The position numbers and the translations under genes are program-made. A stretch of DNA of 64,000 nt from Hydrotalea sp. (GTDB taxonomy: Bacteria; Bacteroidota; Bacteroidia; Chitinophagales; Chitinophagaceae), in NCBI GenBank assembly GCA_027364735.1, contig DAHXOT010000003.1:34935-98934 (forward strand), read 5' to 3'. A model generated the notes under the pieces. That model did not search any database, had not been told where the DNA came from, and saw nothing but the letters and a program-made list of their open reading frames with translations. Shown in pieces: positions 54,818 through 63,886 of the stretch (its first letter is position 1; every line of letters starts with the position of its first letter).

Positions 54818-55993
54818 ATGAAGGCAATAGTTTCAACTTTAGCAATACTCATTTTTGGTGTTGCCAACTTGTTGGCACAAGATTATCTTTCTTTTCATTA
54901 TAAATCAATTTTAGTAGATACGCATAATGATATTTTGGAGCAGTGCCTTACTAAAGGATATAGTTTCGATCAGGATTTAAAAGGAAAAACACATTCCGAT
55001 TTAGTTCGGTTTAAGCAAGGTGGAGTTGATTGGCAATTATTCTCGGTTTGGTGCGATGGGCAACAAAAAAATCCGTATCAATATGCTAATAGAATGATAG
55101 ATACTGTTTATGCAGTAGCTAAACGAAATAATACAGTAATAAAAATTGTATATACTACCAAAGAAGCATTACGGGCTATTAAGCACCATCAAATGGCTGC
55201 AATGTTTGGTGTAGAAGGTGGCCACATGATTGAAGATGATATTAATAAGGTAGATAGTTTTTATAACAGAGGTGTTCGTTACATAACACTTACTTGGAAT
55301 AATTCAAACAATTGGGCAACCAGTGCTATGGATGAGACAAGTGGAAAAAACTTGCAACATAAAGGACTGACCGATTTTGGTAAACAAATTGTAAAACACA
55401 TGAACGATATTGGGATGATGGTAGATGTAAGTCATGTTGGCGAGCAAACATTTTGGGATGTTATACATACCACTACAAAACCGGTAATAGCTTCTCATAG
55501 CAGTGTATATGCTATTTGTCCGGTTTTTAGAAATTTAAAAGATGATCAAATAAAAGCAATTGCCCAAAATGGAGGCGTAATTCAAGTAAATTTCTTTTCA
55601 GGATTTATTGATAGTAATTATAATAAACGAAAAGAAGTTTTTGAAAAAAAACATCAGGCAGAACTAGATTCTCTGTTAAAAATAAATCCGGAAAAATATT
55701 TTGCAGACGATTATTTATTTGCCAAATATGCCAATGAGGTTGCATTAATGCGTGCACCTTTAAATCTGCTAATTGAGCATATTGATTATATTGCTAAATT
55801 GGTGGGAGTAAACTACGTTGGTATTGGTTCTGATTTTGATGGAATAGAATCTCCTCCACAGCAATTAAATGATGTTACTACTTATCCGCTAATTACTAAA
55901 GCATTATTAAATAAGGGCTATAGTAAAAAAGATGTAAGAAAAATATTGGGCGAAAACTTGATTAGAGTTTTAAAAGCTAATGAAAATAAGTGA
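54818..55993 (+). CDS. Exported M19-family membrane dipeptidase
   Basis: This is a 391-residue zinc dipeptidase of the renal-dipeptidase (M19) family. A signal peptide (MKAIVSTLAILIFGVANLLAQ) places it in the periplasm. Metal and active-site motifs are in order: LVDTHNDIL (HxD), the bridging Glu in FGVEGGHMIEDD, His in DVSHVGE, His in ASHSSVYAIC and Asp in GIGSDFDGI. The enzyme would split dipeptides, including those released by the DPP7-like peptidase at 7002 if both are expressed. It is next to susCD but has its own transcript, since a terminator lies in between. Confidence 0.93.
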   Translation: MKAIVSTLAILIFGVANLLAQDYLSFHYKSILVDTHNDILEQCLTKGYSFDQDLKGKTHSDLVRFKQGGVDWQLFSVWCDGQQKNPYQYANRMIDTVYAVAKRNNTVIKIVYTTKEALRAIKHHQMAAMFGVEGGHMIEDDINKVDSFYNRGVRYITLTWNNSNNWATSAMDETSGKNLQHKGLTDFGKQIVKHMNDIGMMVDVSHVGEQTFWDVIHTTTKPVIASHSSVYAICPVFRNLKDDQIKAIAQNGGVIQVNFFSGFIDSNYNKRKEVFEKKHQAELDSLLKINPEKYFADDYLFAKYANEVALMRAPLNLLIEHIDYIAKLVGVNYVGIGSDFDGIESPPQQLNDVTTYPLITKALLNKGYSKKDVRKILGENLIRVLKANENK

Positions 55994-56022
55994 AGCCATA
56001 TTAAATAAATAACATGGCTTCA
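55991..56022 (-). terminator. Possible terminator after the 86-residue protein gene
   Basis: A 9-base-pair stem (55991-55999 with 56014-56022) with a 14-base loop is followed on the - strand by a T-rich stretch. The loop is long, so support is moderate. On the + strand it overlaps the end of the dipeptidase gene. Confidence 0.45.
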
Positions 56023-56034
56023 AAAAAATAAACA

Positions 56035-56295
56035 TTAAGCTTTTAAGGCTTTTTTTAAATCGGTTAATAACTTTTTGGTTACTAATTTTGAATTTTTTTC
56101 TTTGATTTTAGTTAATTTAGGTAGGGCTAATTTTCCTATTTCATATAAGCCAATAGGATTTTTATCATAATCGTAACTTCCTACAACGAATTCTAATTTC
56201 GACTGAATTTCGTCATTTTTAGGATCGCCTATTTTTTGAAATGTTTCAAAAGCTTGAAAGCAGGCGGTTCTTATTTTTTCATCTTGAGTTGCCAT
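56035..56295 (-). CDS. Small cytoplasmic protein, function unknown
   Basis: This is an 86-residue protein from the ATG at 56295 (MATQDEKIRTACFQAFETF). A longer frame to 56355 exists, but its extra 20 residues look non-coding. The protein is charged, helical and ends in a Lys-rich stretch (KLVTKKLLTDLKKALKA). It has no signal peptide or membrane helix. No family is recognised. The codon use and clean frame look like those of real genes nearby. It begins about 90 bases after the fused E1 gene on the same strand and could share its transcript. Confidence 0.55.
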   Translation of the reverse strand: MATQDEKIRTACFQAFETFQKIGDPKNDEIQSKLEFVVGSYDYDKNPIGLYEIGKLALPKLTKIKEKNSKLVTKKLLTDLKKALKA

Positions 56296-56385
56296 GTTTT
56301 TTAGGTTTATTAGTGAATAAATAAATCTTTTATCAACAGGCAGGCACCGTTTCAATTTCTGCGAAAGTAATAAAAAAATATTGAA

Positions 56386-58377
56386 TCAATAATGTAGTAG
56401 CTTTTGTACATAATTATTTAATCTTGATTTAGCTAAAAAATTTTTCTCTAAATCCGTATTAAACGGAATTGGTGTATCTAAACTGGCACATCGCATAACC
56501 GGAGCATCTAATAGTTCAAAACAATGTTCATTTATCCATGCACTAATTTCGCCACCAATACCGCCGGTTAAAGTATCTTCATGTAATATCAATACTTTTC
56601 CTGTATTAGCAACTGTTTGTTGTATGGCTGTATAATCCAATGGTTGTAATGTTCTTAAATCAATAATTTCAATACTTATTGTTGTATTATTTTGTGCATA
56701 TTCTTTTGCCCAATGAACACCCATGCCATAAGTAATAATTGAAATGTCATTGCCCGATTGAATAGTTATTGCTTTACCAATTTCTGTTTCGTAATAGGTA
56801 TCTGAAACTTGTTCGCTAATACTTCTGTATAATGCTTTATGTTCAAAGAACAGAACAGGATTAGGATCGTTGATGGCTGCAATTAATAGGCCTTTAGCAT
56901 CTGCAGGTGTTGAAGGATAAACTACTTTTAATCCGGGAACATGTGTAAACCATGCTTCATTACTTTGAGAATGAAATGGGCCTGCACCAACACCGGCACC
57001 GGTAGGCATTCTGATAACTACATCTGCTGGTTGATTCCAGCGATAATGAATTTTTGCAAGGTTATTAACTATTTGATTAAATGCTACACTTACAAAATCG
57101 GCAAACTGCATTTCTACTACCGATTTATATCCTTCTAAACTCAAGCCTAAAGCAGCACCAATAATAGCACTTTCGCAGATAGGGGTGTTGCGAATTCGCT
57201 CTTTGCCAAACTCTTGTACAAAGCCTTCAGTTATTTTAAAAGCTCCACCATACTCGGCAATATCTTGCCCCATTAATATCACATTCGATTGTAATTGTAA
57301 AGATTGATATAATGCTTGTTTAATTGCTTCGTAAAACTTAATATTAGTATATTTTGGCAGATTATTTTCTTCTTGTAAGGGTTGATGAATTTGGGTTGAT
57401 TTTGCATATACATCTTTCAATTCTTTTTCTGTATTAACAGTAATTGAAGTTGCCGTATAAGCTTTTTCTAATTCTAATTCAATATAGGTTTTCAATTCAT
57501 TTCTAATATCGGCAATTTGCATTTCTGTTAAAATTTGCTCGCTTATTATCCATTGCTCAAATTTTTTTACAGGATCTTTTTTGCCCCATTCCTCAAATAG
57601 TTCTTTAGGTACATATTTAGTTCCACTTGCTTCTTCGTGGCCACGCATTCTAAAAGTACTGCATTCAATTAAATAAGGTTTTTGATATTTAATGCAATAA
57701 TCTCTTACTCCTTTAATGGTATCATAAACTTCCAAAATATTATTTCCATCAATTTTAATGCCTTCTATTCCATATCCTTTTGCTTTATCTACTAAATTGG
57801 TGCAGCGGTATTGTTCCGATGTGGGCGTACTAAGTCCGTAACCATTATTTTCAATTAGAAAAATAACCGGCAAATCCCAAACTGCTGCTACATTTAATGC
57901 CTCGTGAAAGTCTCCTTCACTGGTGCCGCCATCGCCACAATAGTTTAAAGAAATTTTTTGTTCTCTTTTAAGTTTATAAGCTAAGGCAACTCCATTCGAA
58001 ACAGCCATTTGAGGACCAAGATGAGATATCATTCCGCATATATAATGTTCTTTACTTCCAAAATGAAAACTTCTTTCTCTTCCTTTCGAATAGCCATCTT
58101 CATTGCCTTGCCATTGCATAAATAATTTATGTAATGGCATTTTTCGGGTAGTAAAAACGCCGAGATTTCTGTGTAGTGGCATTATCCATTCATCTGCTTG
58201 TAATGCCAGGGTAGATCCAACAGCAATAGCTTCTTGACCTATACCGCTAAACCATTTACTAATTCTCCCTTGACGTAATAAAACCAGCATTTTTTCTTCA
58301 ATCATTCTGGGAAGAAGCATGTTTTTGTATACATCAATTAATTGGTTATTCGATAAATCTAATCTTTTAAATTCCAT
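56386..58377 (-). CDS. 2-oxoacid dehydrogenase E1, fused alpha and beta subunits
   Basis: This is a 663-residue thiamine-diphosphate enzyme with E1-alpha (about 1-310) and E1-beta (about 345-663) in one chain. The alpha part has the ThDP motif GDGGTSEGDFHEALN...ENNGYGLSTP. The beta part has AEYGGAFKITEGF, the SAIIGAALG loop and FEHKALYR. The SKWFSGIGQEA and MPLHRNLGVF stretches resemble the branched-chain (2-oxoisovalerate) type more than classical PDH E1, so the preferred substrate is uncertain. It would need an E2 such as the one at 27146 and an E3 encoded elsewhere. Confidence 0.9.
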   Translation of the reverse strand: MEFKRLDLSNNQLIDVYKNMLLPRMIEEKMLVLLRQGRISKWFSGIGQEAIAVGSTLALQADEWIMPLHRNLGVFTTRKMPLHKLFMQWQGNEDGYSKGRERSFHFGSKEHYICGMISHLGPQMAVSNGVALAYKLKREQKISLNYCGDGGTSEGDFHEALNVAAVWDLPVIFLIENNGYGLSTPTSEQYRCTNLVDKAKGYGIEGIKIDGNNILEVYDTIKGVRDYCIKYQKPYLIECSTFRMRGHEEASGTKYVPKELFEEWGKKDPVKKFEQWIISEQILTEMQIADIRNELKTYIELELEKAYTATSITVNTEKELKDVYAKSTQIHQPLQEENNLPKYTNIKFYEAIKQALYQSLQLQSNVILMGQDIAEYGGAFKITEGFVQEFGKERIRNTPICESAIIGAALGLSLEGYKSVVEMQFADFVSVAFNQIVNNLAKIHYRWNQPADVVIRMPTGAGVGAGPFHSQSNEAWFTHVPGLKVVYPSTPADAKGLLIAAINDPNPVLFFEHKALYRSISEQVSDTYYETEIGKAITIQSGNDISIITYGMGVHWAKEYAQNNTTISIEIIDLRTLQPLDYTAIQQTVANTGKVLILHEDTLTGGIGGEISAWINEHCFELLDAPVMRCASLDTPIPFNTDLEKNFLAKSRLNNYVQKLLHY

Positions 58378-58481
58378 ACTTCAAGTAATTGAATTAAGCA
58401 AGTTACATGTATTAGCTTGGCTGTAAAAATGGATTTATTAACGGATTTTAAGCATGCTTTTTTAAAGTAGTTAATAGCATA

Positions 58482-58513
58482 AAAAAATGCCGCATGTATT
58501 TGCAGCATTTTTT
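58482..58513 (-). terminator. Intrinsic terminator after the Bax-inhibitor-1-like gene
   Basis: A stem of 9 base pairs (58482-58490 with 58505-58513), extended by two more pairs past one mismatch, ends in a T-run on the - strand just downstream of the gene's stop codon. Confidence 0.75.
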
Positions 58514-58537
58514 AGAATTATTTTATTGGCAATTATG

Positions 58538-59308
58538 CTAATTTCTATTGCTTGCAAAACGACTTAAAAGTTTTACAATTTCAATATATAACCAAACTAA
58601 AGTAACCAATAAGGCAAAAGCTCCATACCATTCCATAAATTTTGGAGCACCCATTTCGGCACCTTGTTCAATCATCTCAAAATCTAAAATTAGGTTTAAA
58701 GCTGCTACTGCCACAATTACTAAACTAATACCAATTCCTAAAGTGCTTCCATCGTACATAAAAGGAAGACTAACATGAAACCAATTTAGTATAATTGTAA
58801 TTAAATAAAATATGCCAATACCCAAAGTGGCAGTTAGTAAAATGCTTTTAAACTTTTGTGTAGGTTTAATTATACGAAAATTATACAATAAAAACATAGC
58901 GAATGCAACACCAAAAGTTAAACCAACGGCTTGCATAATTAAGCCCGGATATTTTTCTTTAAAAGCATCATTTAGTATTGCCGAAATACCGCCAATAAAC
59001 AAACCTTCTAATAAAGCATACAGTGGTGCAATATAAGAAGCCCAAGTAGGTTTAAAAATAATAGCAAATGCACAAATCATTCCGCCAAAAATGCCTACCA
59101 TCATTAATATGTTCATGGTAGTTTGGTTGTAGGTTTCGTATAAATGCCAATTATATGCTGCAGCACCAAAAACCATTAATAGTAAAAATCCGAATTTATT
59201 AATAGCACCGCGTACACTCATTACGCCTTGCAAACTTGCATTTCGAGCAGCAGCTACGTTGAATATTTTTTCGGAAAGAGTTGGATTACCAGATTCGAAA
59301 AGTGCCAT
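58538..59308 (-). CDS. Bax inhibitor-1/YccA family membrane protein
   Basis: This is a 256-residue inner-membrane protein with about seven helices. It matches the YbhL/YccA-type BI-1 family: an N-terminal soluble segment (about 1-30), then ANRAG-like helices and the late motifs LGIGISLVIVAVAALNLILDFEMIEQGAEMG in part and PKFMEWYGAFALLVTLVWLYIEIVKLL. The Asp pair in LDFEM and the final helix are typical. The family has been linked to Ca2+ leak and FtsH control in other bacteria; here the role is unknown. It is a single-gene unit. Confidence 0.88.
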   Translation of the reverse strand: MALFESGNPTLSEKIFNVAAARNASLQGVMSVRGAINKFGFLLLMVFGAAAYNWHLYETYNQTTMNILMMVGIFGGMICAFAIIFKPTWASYIAPLYALLEGLFIGGISAILNDAFKEKYPGLIMQAVGLTFGVAFAMFLLYNFRIIKPTQKFKSILLTATLGIGIFYLITIILNWFHVSLPFMYDGSTLGIGISLVIVAVAALNLILDFEMIEQGAEMGAPKFMEWYGAFALLVTLVWLYIEIVKLLSRFASNRN

Positions 59309-59368
59309 AAATATGAAATTTTATTTTGTAAAAATAATAAGATATTCTTATTGAAAATAGTTAAAAAA

Positions 59369-60226
59369 TTATTCCGGTTTTTTTAGTTGTGGGTAGTGAT
59401 CAATTGTTTCGAAGATGTAATTATTATTTTGTTTTAATAATGTAATAAATTTTTCCAAACTATCGGTAAAGTTTTGATGCCTAAACATTCTATCGTGGCT
59501 TAATAGTACAATATGATTTTTTGTATGCGTATTATTTCTTGCCAATGCACTATCTAATAATGCCGCCATTTTAGCTGCACTTTGAATGGGATTGGCTGTT
59601 TTATGATTAAAGTTCCATTCAATATCCCATCCAATCACATTATATCCGGCACTATCTAATAAAGCGGTTACGGGTTTAACTAATTTCGATGCTTTTATTT
59701 CATTATTTCTTACCCAAGCACTATTGCCGGGCAAACGAATTATTTTAAATGGAACATGTAAGAGTTGTTGGTTGTTATAAAAATCGGCTTGTGATTGATG
59801 TGGATGTAAATAAAAGTATTTGTATTTATCGTAAGCATGCGAATAGCTATGATTGGCCAATAATATTTGCGGATAGCTTTCTCTAATAGTCTCAACAATT
59901 TCTTTACCATCAGATTTTTTTTGTGTATGCAACCCAACCATAAAAAAGGTAGCTTTTACCCCCAATTGTTTACATAAATTATAAACGGGTACAGTTCCAT
60001 TTTGAGGCCCATCATCAAAAGTTAAGTAAATATATTTTTTGGTAGAGTCGTATTGTATTGGGTGCCATACAAACTTATTGGCGGTATCGGAAACTATATT
60101 TACAACATTTGAATCTTTATGTATAGAGTATTTAGTTTCAGCTACATTAGAACAACCCACACAATAATGGCAATAAAAGCTAAGTAGTATAGAAATAAAA
60201 TACATTTTTTGTGGTTTAATCATCAT
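59369..60226 (-). CDS. Polysaccharide deacetylase (NodB-type) family lipoprotein
   Basis: This is a 285-residue exported protein with a likely lipobox (CVGC, lipidated Cys25). The NodB domain has motif 1 LTFDDGPQNG (Asp71/Asp72), motif 2 ANHSYSHAY (HxxxH metal ligands), motif 3 RLPGNSAWVRN (Arg, here R-L-P-G) and a late LLSHDRMF His. Such enzymes remove acetyl groups from N-acetylglucosamine polymers such as peptidoglycan or exopolysaccharide; the substrate here is unknown. It is divergent from korA. The start may be Met1 or Met2. Confidence 0.85.
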   Translation of the reverse strand: MMIKPQKMYFISILLSFYCHYCVGCSNVAETKYSIHKDSNVVNIVSDTANKFVWHPIQYDSTKKYIYLTFDDGPQNGTVPVYNLCKQLGVKATFFMVGLHTQKKSDGKEIVETIRESYPQILLANHSYSHAYDKYKYFYLHPHQSQADFYNNQQLLHVPFKIIRLPGNSAWVRNNEIKASKLVKPVTALLDSAGYNVIGWDIEWNFNHKTANPIQSAAKMAALLDSALARNNTHTKNHIVLLSHDRMFRHQNFTDSLEKFITLLKQNNNYIFETIDHYPQLKKPE

Positions 60227-60316
60227 CGTAAATCAATCATCTTTAAAAAAAGATGTATGCAAGTTAATTGCCAATACTAATATTCAATATAATTAATTGC
60301 TAAAAAAATAAAAGAG

Positions 60317-60350
60317 TTGTTTCAACCAATGTATCCTATCCTTACCTTCG
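60317..60350 (+). promoter_or_regulatory. Possible promoter of korA
   Basis: TTG (60317-60319), 23 bases, then TACCTTCG (60343-60350) is close to the TAnnTTTG consensus (one change), 28 bases before the start codon. Confidence 0.4.
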
Positions 60351-60378
60351 TGCATCAAATTTTTATTAATTTCTTGTC

Positions 60379-62229
60379 ATGAGTAGTGTTAAAGAACAAG
60401 TTCTACAAAATGTAGTTATCAAGTTTGCCGGCGATAGCGGCGACGGAATGCAGTTAACAGGAACCCAATTTACCAACAACACAGCCTTATTAGGAATAGA
60501 TTTAGCTACTTTTCCTGATTTTCCTGCCGAAATTAGAGCTCCGCAAGGAACATTGGCAGGGGTAAGCGGTTACCAAATTCATTTTTCATCTAATAAAGTA
60601 TTTACTCCCGGAGATCAGTGCGATGTATTAGTTGCTATGAATGCAGCGGCACTAAAAGCAAATCTGAAGAGTTTAAAAAAAGATGCAAAAATTATTGTTA
60701 ACATTGATGGATTCGACTCTAAAAACCTTCGTTTAGCCGGTTATACCGATGGTGTTAACCCTTTAGAAGATGGTAGTATTGATTCGTATGAAGTAATTAA
60801 AATAGATGTTACCAAATTAACTCGCGAAGCACTGAAAGAATTTACCACTTTAGGTGTTAAAGAAAGAGACCGTGCTAAAAATATGTTTGTACTTGGGTTT
60901 ATTTATTGGATGTACAATCGCGATTTAGAAAGCACTATCGACTTTTTAACCGAAAAATTCGGCAAAAAAGAAATTATTCTGCAAAGCAATATTAAAGTAT
61001 TACAAGCCGGATATAATTATGGCGATACTATTGAAACTTTTACCACAAGGTATAAAGTAGAAAAAGCAAAATTGCCTACAGGTTTATATCGGAGTATTAT
61101 GGGTAATCAGGCATTGGCTATGGGTTTGGTGGCTGCTTCGGAAAAAAGTGGGTTGAAATTATTTTTGGGATCGTATCCTATTACACCGGCTACTGATATT
61201 TTGCAAGATTTAAGTAAGTACAAAGCATTTGGTGTAAAAACTTTTCAGGCCGAAGATGAAATTGCCGGAATTGCATCGGCCATTGGTGCCAGTTACGGTG
61301 GATTAATTGGTGTAACTACCACTTCGGGTCCGGGAATGGCTTTAAAAACCGAAGCTATGGGTTTGGCAATGATGTTAGAAATTCCTTTAATTATTGTAAA
61401 TATTCAGCGTGGTGGACCTTCAACAGGATTACCTACTAAAACCGAACAGAGCGATTTGTTACAAGCCTATTATGGCAGAAATGGAGAAGCTCCTATTCCT
61501 ATAATATCCTCTCATAGCCCAAGCGATTGTTTTGATGTGGCGTATGAAGCATGTAGAATTGCTTTAACACACATGACTCCGGTAATTTTACTTAGCGATG
61601 GATATATTGCCAATGGCTCTGAGCCATGGAAATTCCCTTCCTCAAAAGATTTACAGCCAATAGAAGTAACTTTTAAAACCGCTTTAGCTGAAGGGGAAGA
61701 TACATTTCTTCCATACAAAAGAGATGAAAAATTAGTTCGCCCTTGGGCAATACCGGGTACGCCTGGTTTTGAACATAGAATTGGTGGATTAGAAAAACAA
61801 AACTTAACCGGTGCAGTAAGTTATGATGCCGATAATCATCAATTAATGATAAAAACGCGTCAAGCAAAAGTTGATAAAATTGCCGATTATATTCCATTAC
61901 AAACTTTAGATAGTGGTCCCGAAAAAGGAAAAGTATTAGTTTTGGGTTGGGGTAGTACTTATGGTGCTATTAAAAGTGCAGTATTGGAATTGCAAAGCGA
62001 AGGATATGCTGTTAGTCATGCTCATATTCGCTATTTACGTCCATTCCCTAAAAACTTAGGAGCTGTTATTAGCAATTTCGAATACGTATTAATTCCGGAA
62101 ATTAATAATGGACAATTAATTAAAATTATTCGCGACGAGTTTTTGGTTGATGCCAAAGCGTACAATAAAATGATGGGTGTACCCATTACCAAAGGCGAAT
62201 TAATTGACGAAATTAAAAAGTTGTTGTAA
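60379..62229 (+). CDS. korA: 2-oxoacid:ferredoxin oxidoreductase alpha subunit (KorA type, gamma-alpha fusion)
   Basis: This is a 616-residue subunit with the gamma domain (about 1-195, FAGDSGDGMQLTGTQFT ... FPDFPAEIRAPQGTLAGVSGY) fused ahead of the alpha domain (about 225-600, YPITPATDIL, ETAGPG-like TTSGPGMALKTEAMGLAMM, NIQRGGPSTGLPTKTEQSDL). This layout is that of 2-oxoglutarate:ferredoxin oxidoreductase alpha, which makes succinyl-CoA and reduced ferredoxin. The beta subunit (KorB), which carries thiamine diphosphate, usually follows directly. Here a terminator follows and no korB is in the window, so it must be elsewhere or absent. Confidence 0.9.
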   Translation: MSSVKEQVLQNVVIKFAGDSGDGMQLTGTQFTNNTALLGIDLATFPDFPAEIRAPQGTLAGVSGYQIHFSSNKVFTPGDQCDVLVAMNAAALKANLKSLKKDAKIIVNIDGFDSKNLRLAGYTDGVNPLEDGSIDSYEVIKIDVTKLTREALKEFTTLGVKERDRAKNMFVLGFIYWMYNRDLESTIDFLTEKFGKKEIILQSNIKVLQAGYNYGDTIETFTTRYKVEKAKLPTGLYRSIMGNQALAMGLVAASEKSGLKLFLGSYPITPATDILQDLSKYKAFGVKTFQAEDEIAGIASAIGASYGGLIGVTTTSGPGMALKTEAMGLAMMLEIPLIIVNIQRGGPSTGLPTKTEQSDLLQAYYGRNGEAPIPIISSHSPSDCFDVAYEACRIALTHMTPVILLSDGYIANGSEPWKFPSSKDLQPIEVTFKTALAEGEDTFLPYKRDEKLVRPWAIPGTPGFEHRIGGLEKQNLTGAVSYDADNHQLMIKTRQAKVDKIADYIPLQTLDSGPEKGKVLVLGWGSTYGAIKSAVLELQSEGYAVSHAHIRYLRPFPKNLGAVISNFEYVLIPEINNGQLIKIIRDEFLVDAKAYNKMMGVPITKGELIDEIKKLL

Positions 62230-62276
62230 GTAATTGTTTAATAGAAATACTATTAAACGGAAATAAAAGAAAAGAG

Positions 62277-62304
62277 GCTGTTGTTTAAAACAACAGCTTT
62301 TTTT
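62277..62304 (+). terminator. Intrinsic terminator after korA
   Basis: A stem of about nine base pairs (62277-62285 with 62289-62297) with a very short loop is followed by seven T residues. Confidence 0.85.
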
Positions 62305-62350
62305 ATACAATTAATGCTAAATTCCAACGCAATTACTAATTTCATGGATA

Positions 62351-63886
62351 ATGAAAAAGCTGTTTTTAATTATTCTATTAGTAGCAACTATTACTTCGTT
62401 GCAATCGCAACTATTATCAGAAAAAATTATTAAAGGCTTACCTTCTAAAGAAGTATACGATATTCTTGTAGATAAAAAAGGATTTATTTGGGTAGGGCAC
62501 GAGTTTGGAATTTCGAGATATGATGGATTGTCTTTTACTGATTTTTTTTATGCAAATTCTAATTCATCGGGAATAACTGATTTATCAGAAGACGATAAAG
62601 GCCGAATTTGGTTTCATAATTTTAGTAATCAAATTTTTTATATTGAAAATGAACGTATTCATTTAATTGATACCTACAGTTCTCAAAACGAGCAGGCTTT
62701 TTTTCCACGAACCACTATGTATAAAAATTGGTTAGTTGCAACCAGTTCTCATGGACTGTTTATTTGTAATACCAATAATATTCAATCGAACTATATTCAA
62801 TTTACACAACATACTGCCCAAACTTTTGAAACAAGTTCTTTGGTAGCATTAAAAAATGCGGTTGTGTTACACGGAAAAACAGGATGGTATAAGTTGAATG
62901 AGCAAGATGGAGTTACAGAACTTCAAATAAAAAATGATACCAGTCATTTTGCTTCTGATGGAAGTGTTATTATTTTTTCTACAGCCAATAAGGATACCGT
63001 TTATTTTACATCGTTACTATTTAAAAATATAATAATTAAAGCCGTACTTAAAAATGATAAGCTTGAAATAGTTGATAAAGTTGCCTACAATGGCTTATTA
63101 AATAGTGTAAGTTTTGATGGAGATATGACTTGGATTAACACCAAAAAAGAATCTTTTACTACCAATAAAAGAGGAAAAATAGTGAATGCAAATATTTCGA
63201 AAGTGGTAAAAGATAAAGAAGGTAATACTTGGATTTGCAGTTTAAACGAAGGATTGAAAATTCAATTTAAATTTTTCTCGAATTGGGAGAAAATAAAACT
63301 ATTTAATAAAACAGATTCAATTGATGAGGTTAGAAGGGTAGCAGTAAGTACCACTAATTTGGTTTTTGGAACCGAAAATGGCGGAATTTATGTTACCAAT
63401 AAACAATGCAATAAGGTTTTATTTATTAAACAACTAAACGAAAAAGCCGGAAGTATTGAAAATATTTTTTACTTAGATCATAATACTTTTTTAATTGGTG
63501 CTTCGCTTGGGTTTTATATATTGGATGTTTCGCATCAAACTATTCATCGCATTGCCACCAATATTTTTACCATAAAATCTATTTCCTTTTCTGACAAAAA
63601 TATTTATTTAGGTGCATCGGGTGGATTGTATAAAATTCCCTCTCAATTAGGGTATTCAATATTTACGCATTTAGCCGAAAAAAATATCAACGAGAACGAT
63701 ATTGGTTTACAAGAAGGAAAAGATTTTTTTAAAATTAGCAGCCATAGATGCCGTTCTGTAGTATATAATCCCGGTCTAAAAACTTTATATGCTATTTTTA
63801 ATGATGGCCTTTATAAAATTACGGATACAGGAAGAGTTATTCAATATTATTCTCAAACAAATAAGAAGCTGTTTGAGTTAAATTAG
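62351..63886 (+). CDS. Two-component regulator propeller protein, apparently truncated by an insertion
   Basis: This is a 511-residue exported protein (signal peptide MKKLFLIILLVATITSLQSQ). The sequence has Reg_prop-type propeller blades, as in YDILVDKKGFIWVGHEFGISRYDG, SEDDKGRIWFHN and VKDKEGNTWICSLNEGL in part. In Bacteroidota such propellers normally form the periplasmic half of sensor kinases or LytTR regulators of about 900 residues or more, followed by a Y_Y_Y domain, a membrane helix and a kinase. Here the frame stops at 63886 with none of these. The last seven codons (KKLFELN) lie in what looks like the end of an insertion sequence, so this is probably the 5' fragment of a disrupted gene. 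Confidence 0.7.
   Translation: MKKLFLIILLVATITSLQSQLLSEKIIKGLPSKEVYDILVDKKGFIWVGHEFGISRYDGLSFTDFFYANSNSSGITDLSEDDKGRIWFHNFSNQIFYIENERIHLIDTYSSQNEQAFFPRTTMYKNWLVATSSHGLFICNTNNIQSNYIQFTQHTAQTFETSSLVALKNAVVLHGKTGWYKLNEQDGVTELQIKNDTSHFASDGSVIIFSTANKDTVYFTSLLFKNIIIKAVLKNDKLEIVDKVAYNGLLNSVSFDGDMTWINTKKESFTTNKRGKIVNANISKVVKDKEGNTWICSLNEGLKIQFKFFSNWEKIKLFNKTDSIDEVRRVAVSTTNLVFGTENGGIYVTNKQCNKVLFIKQLNEKAGSIENIFYLDHNTFLIGASLGFYILDVSHQTIHRIATNIFTIKSISFSDKNIYLGASGGLYKIPSQLGYSIFTHLAEKNINENDIGLQEGKDFFKISSHRCRSVVYNPGLKTLYAIFNDGLYKITDTGRVIQYYSQTNKKLFELN

Noticed and set aside
60238..60256. Inverted repeat CATCTTT/AAAGATG upstream of the deacetylase gene
   Set aside because: Short and A/T-only in the loop, no T-run after it and no known operator match.
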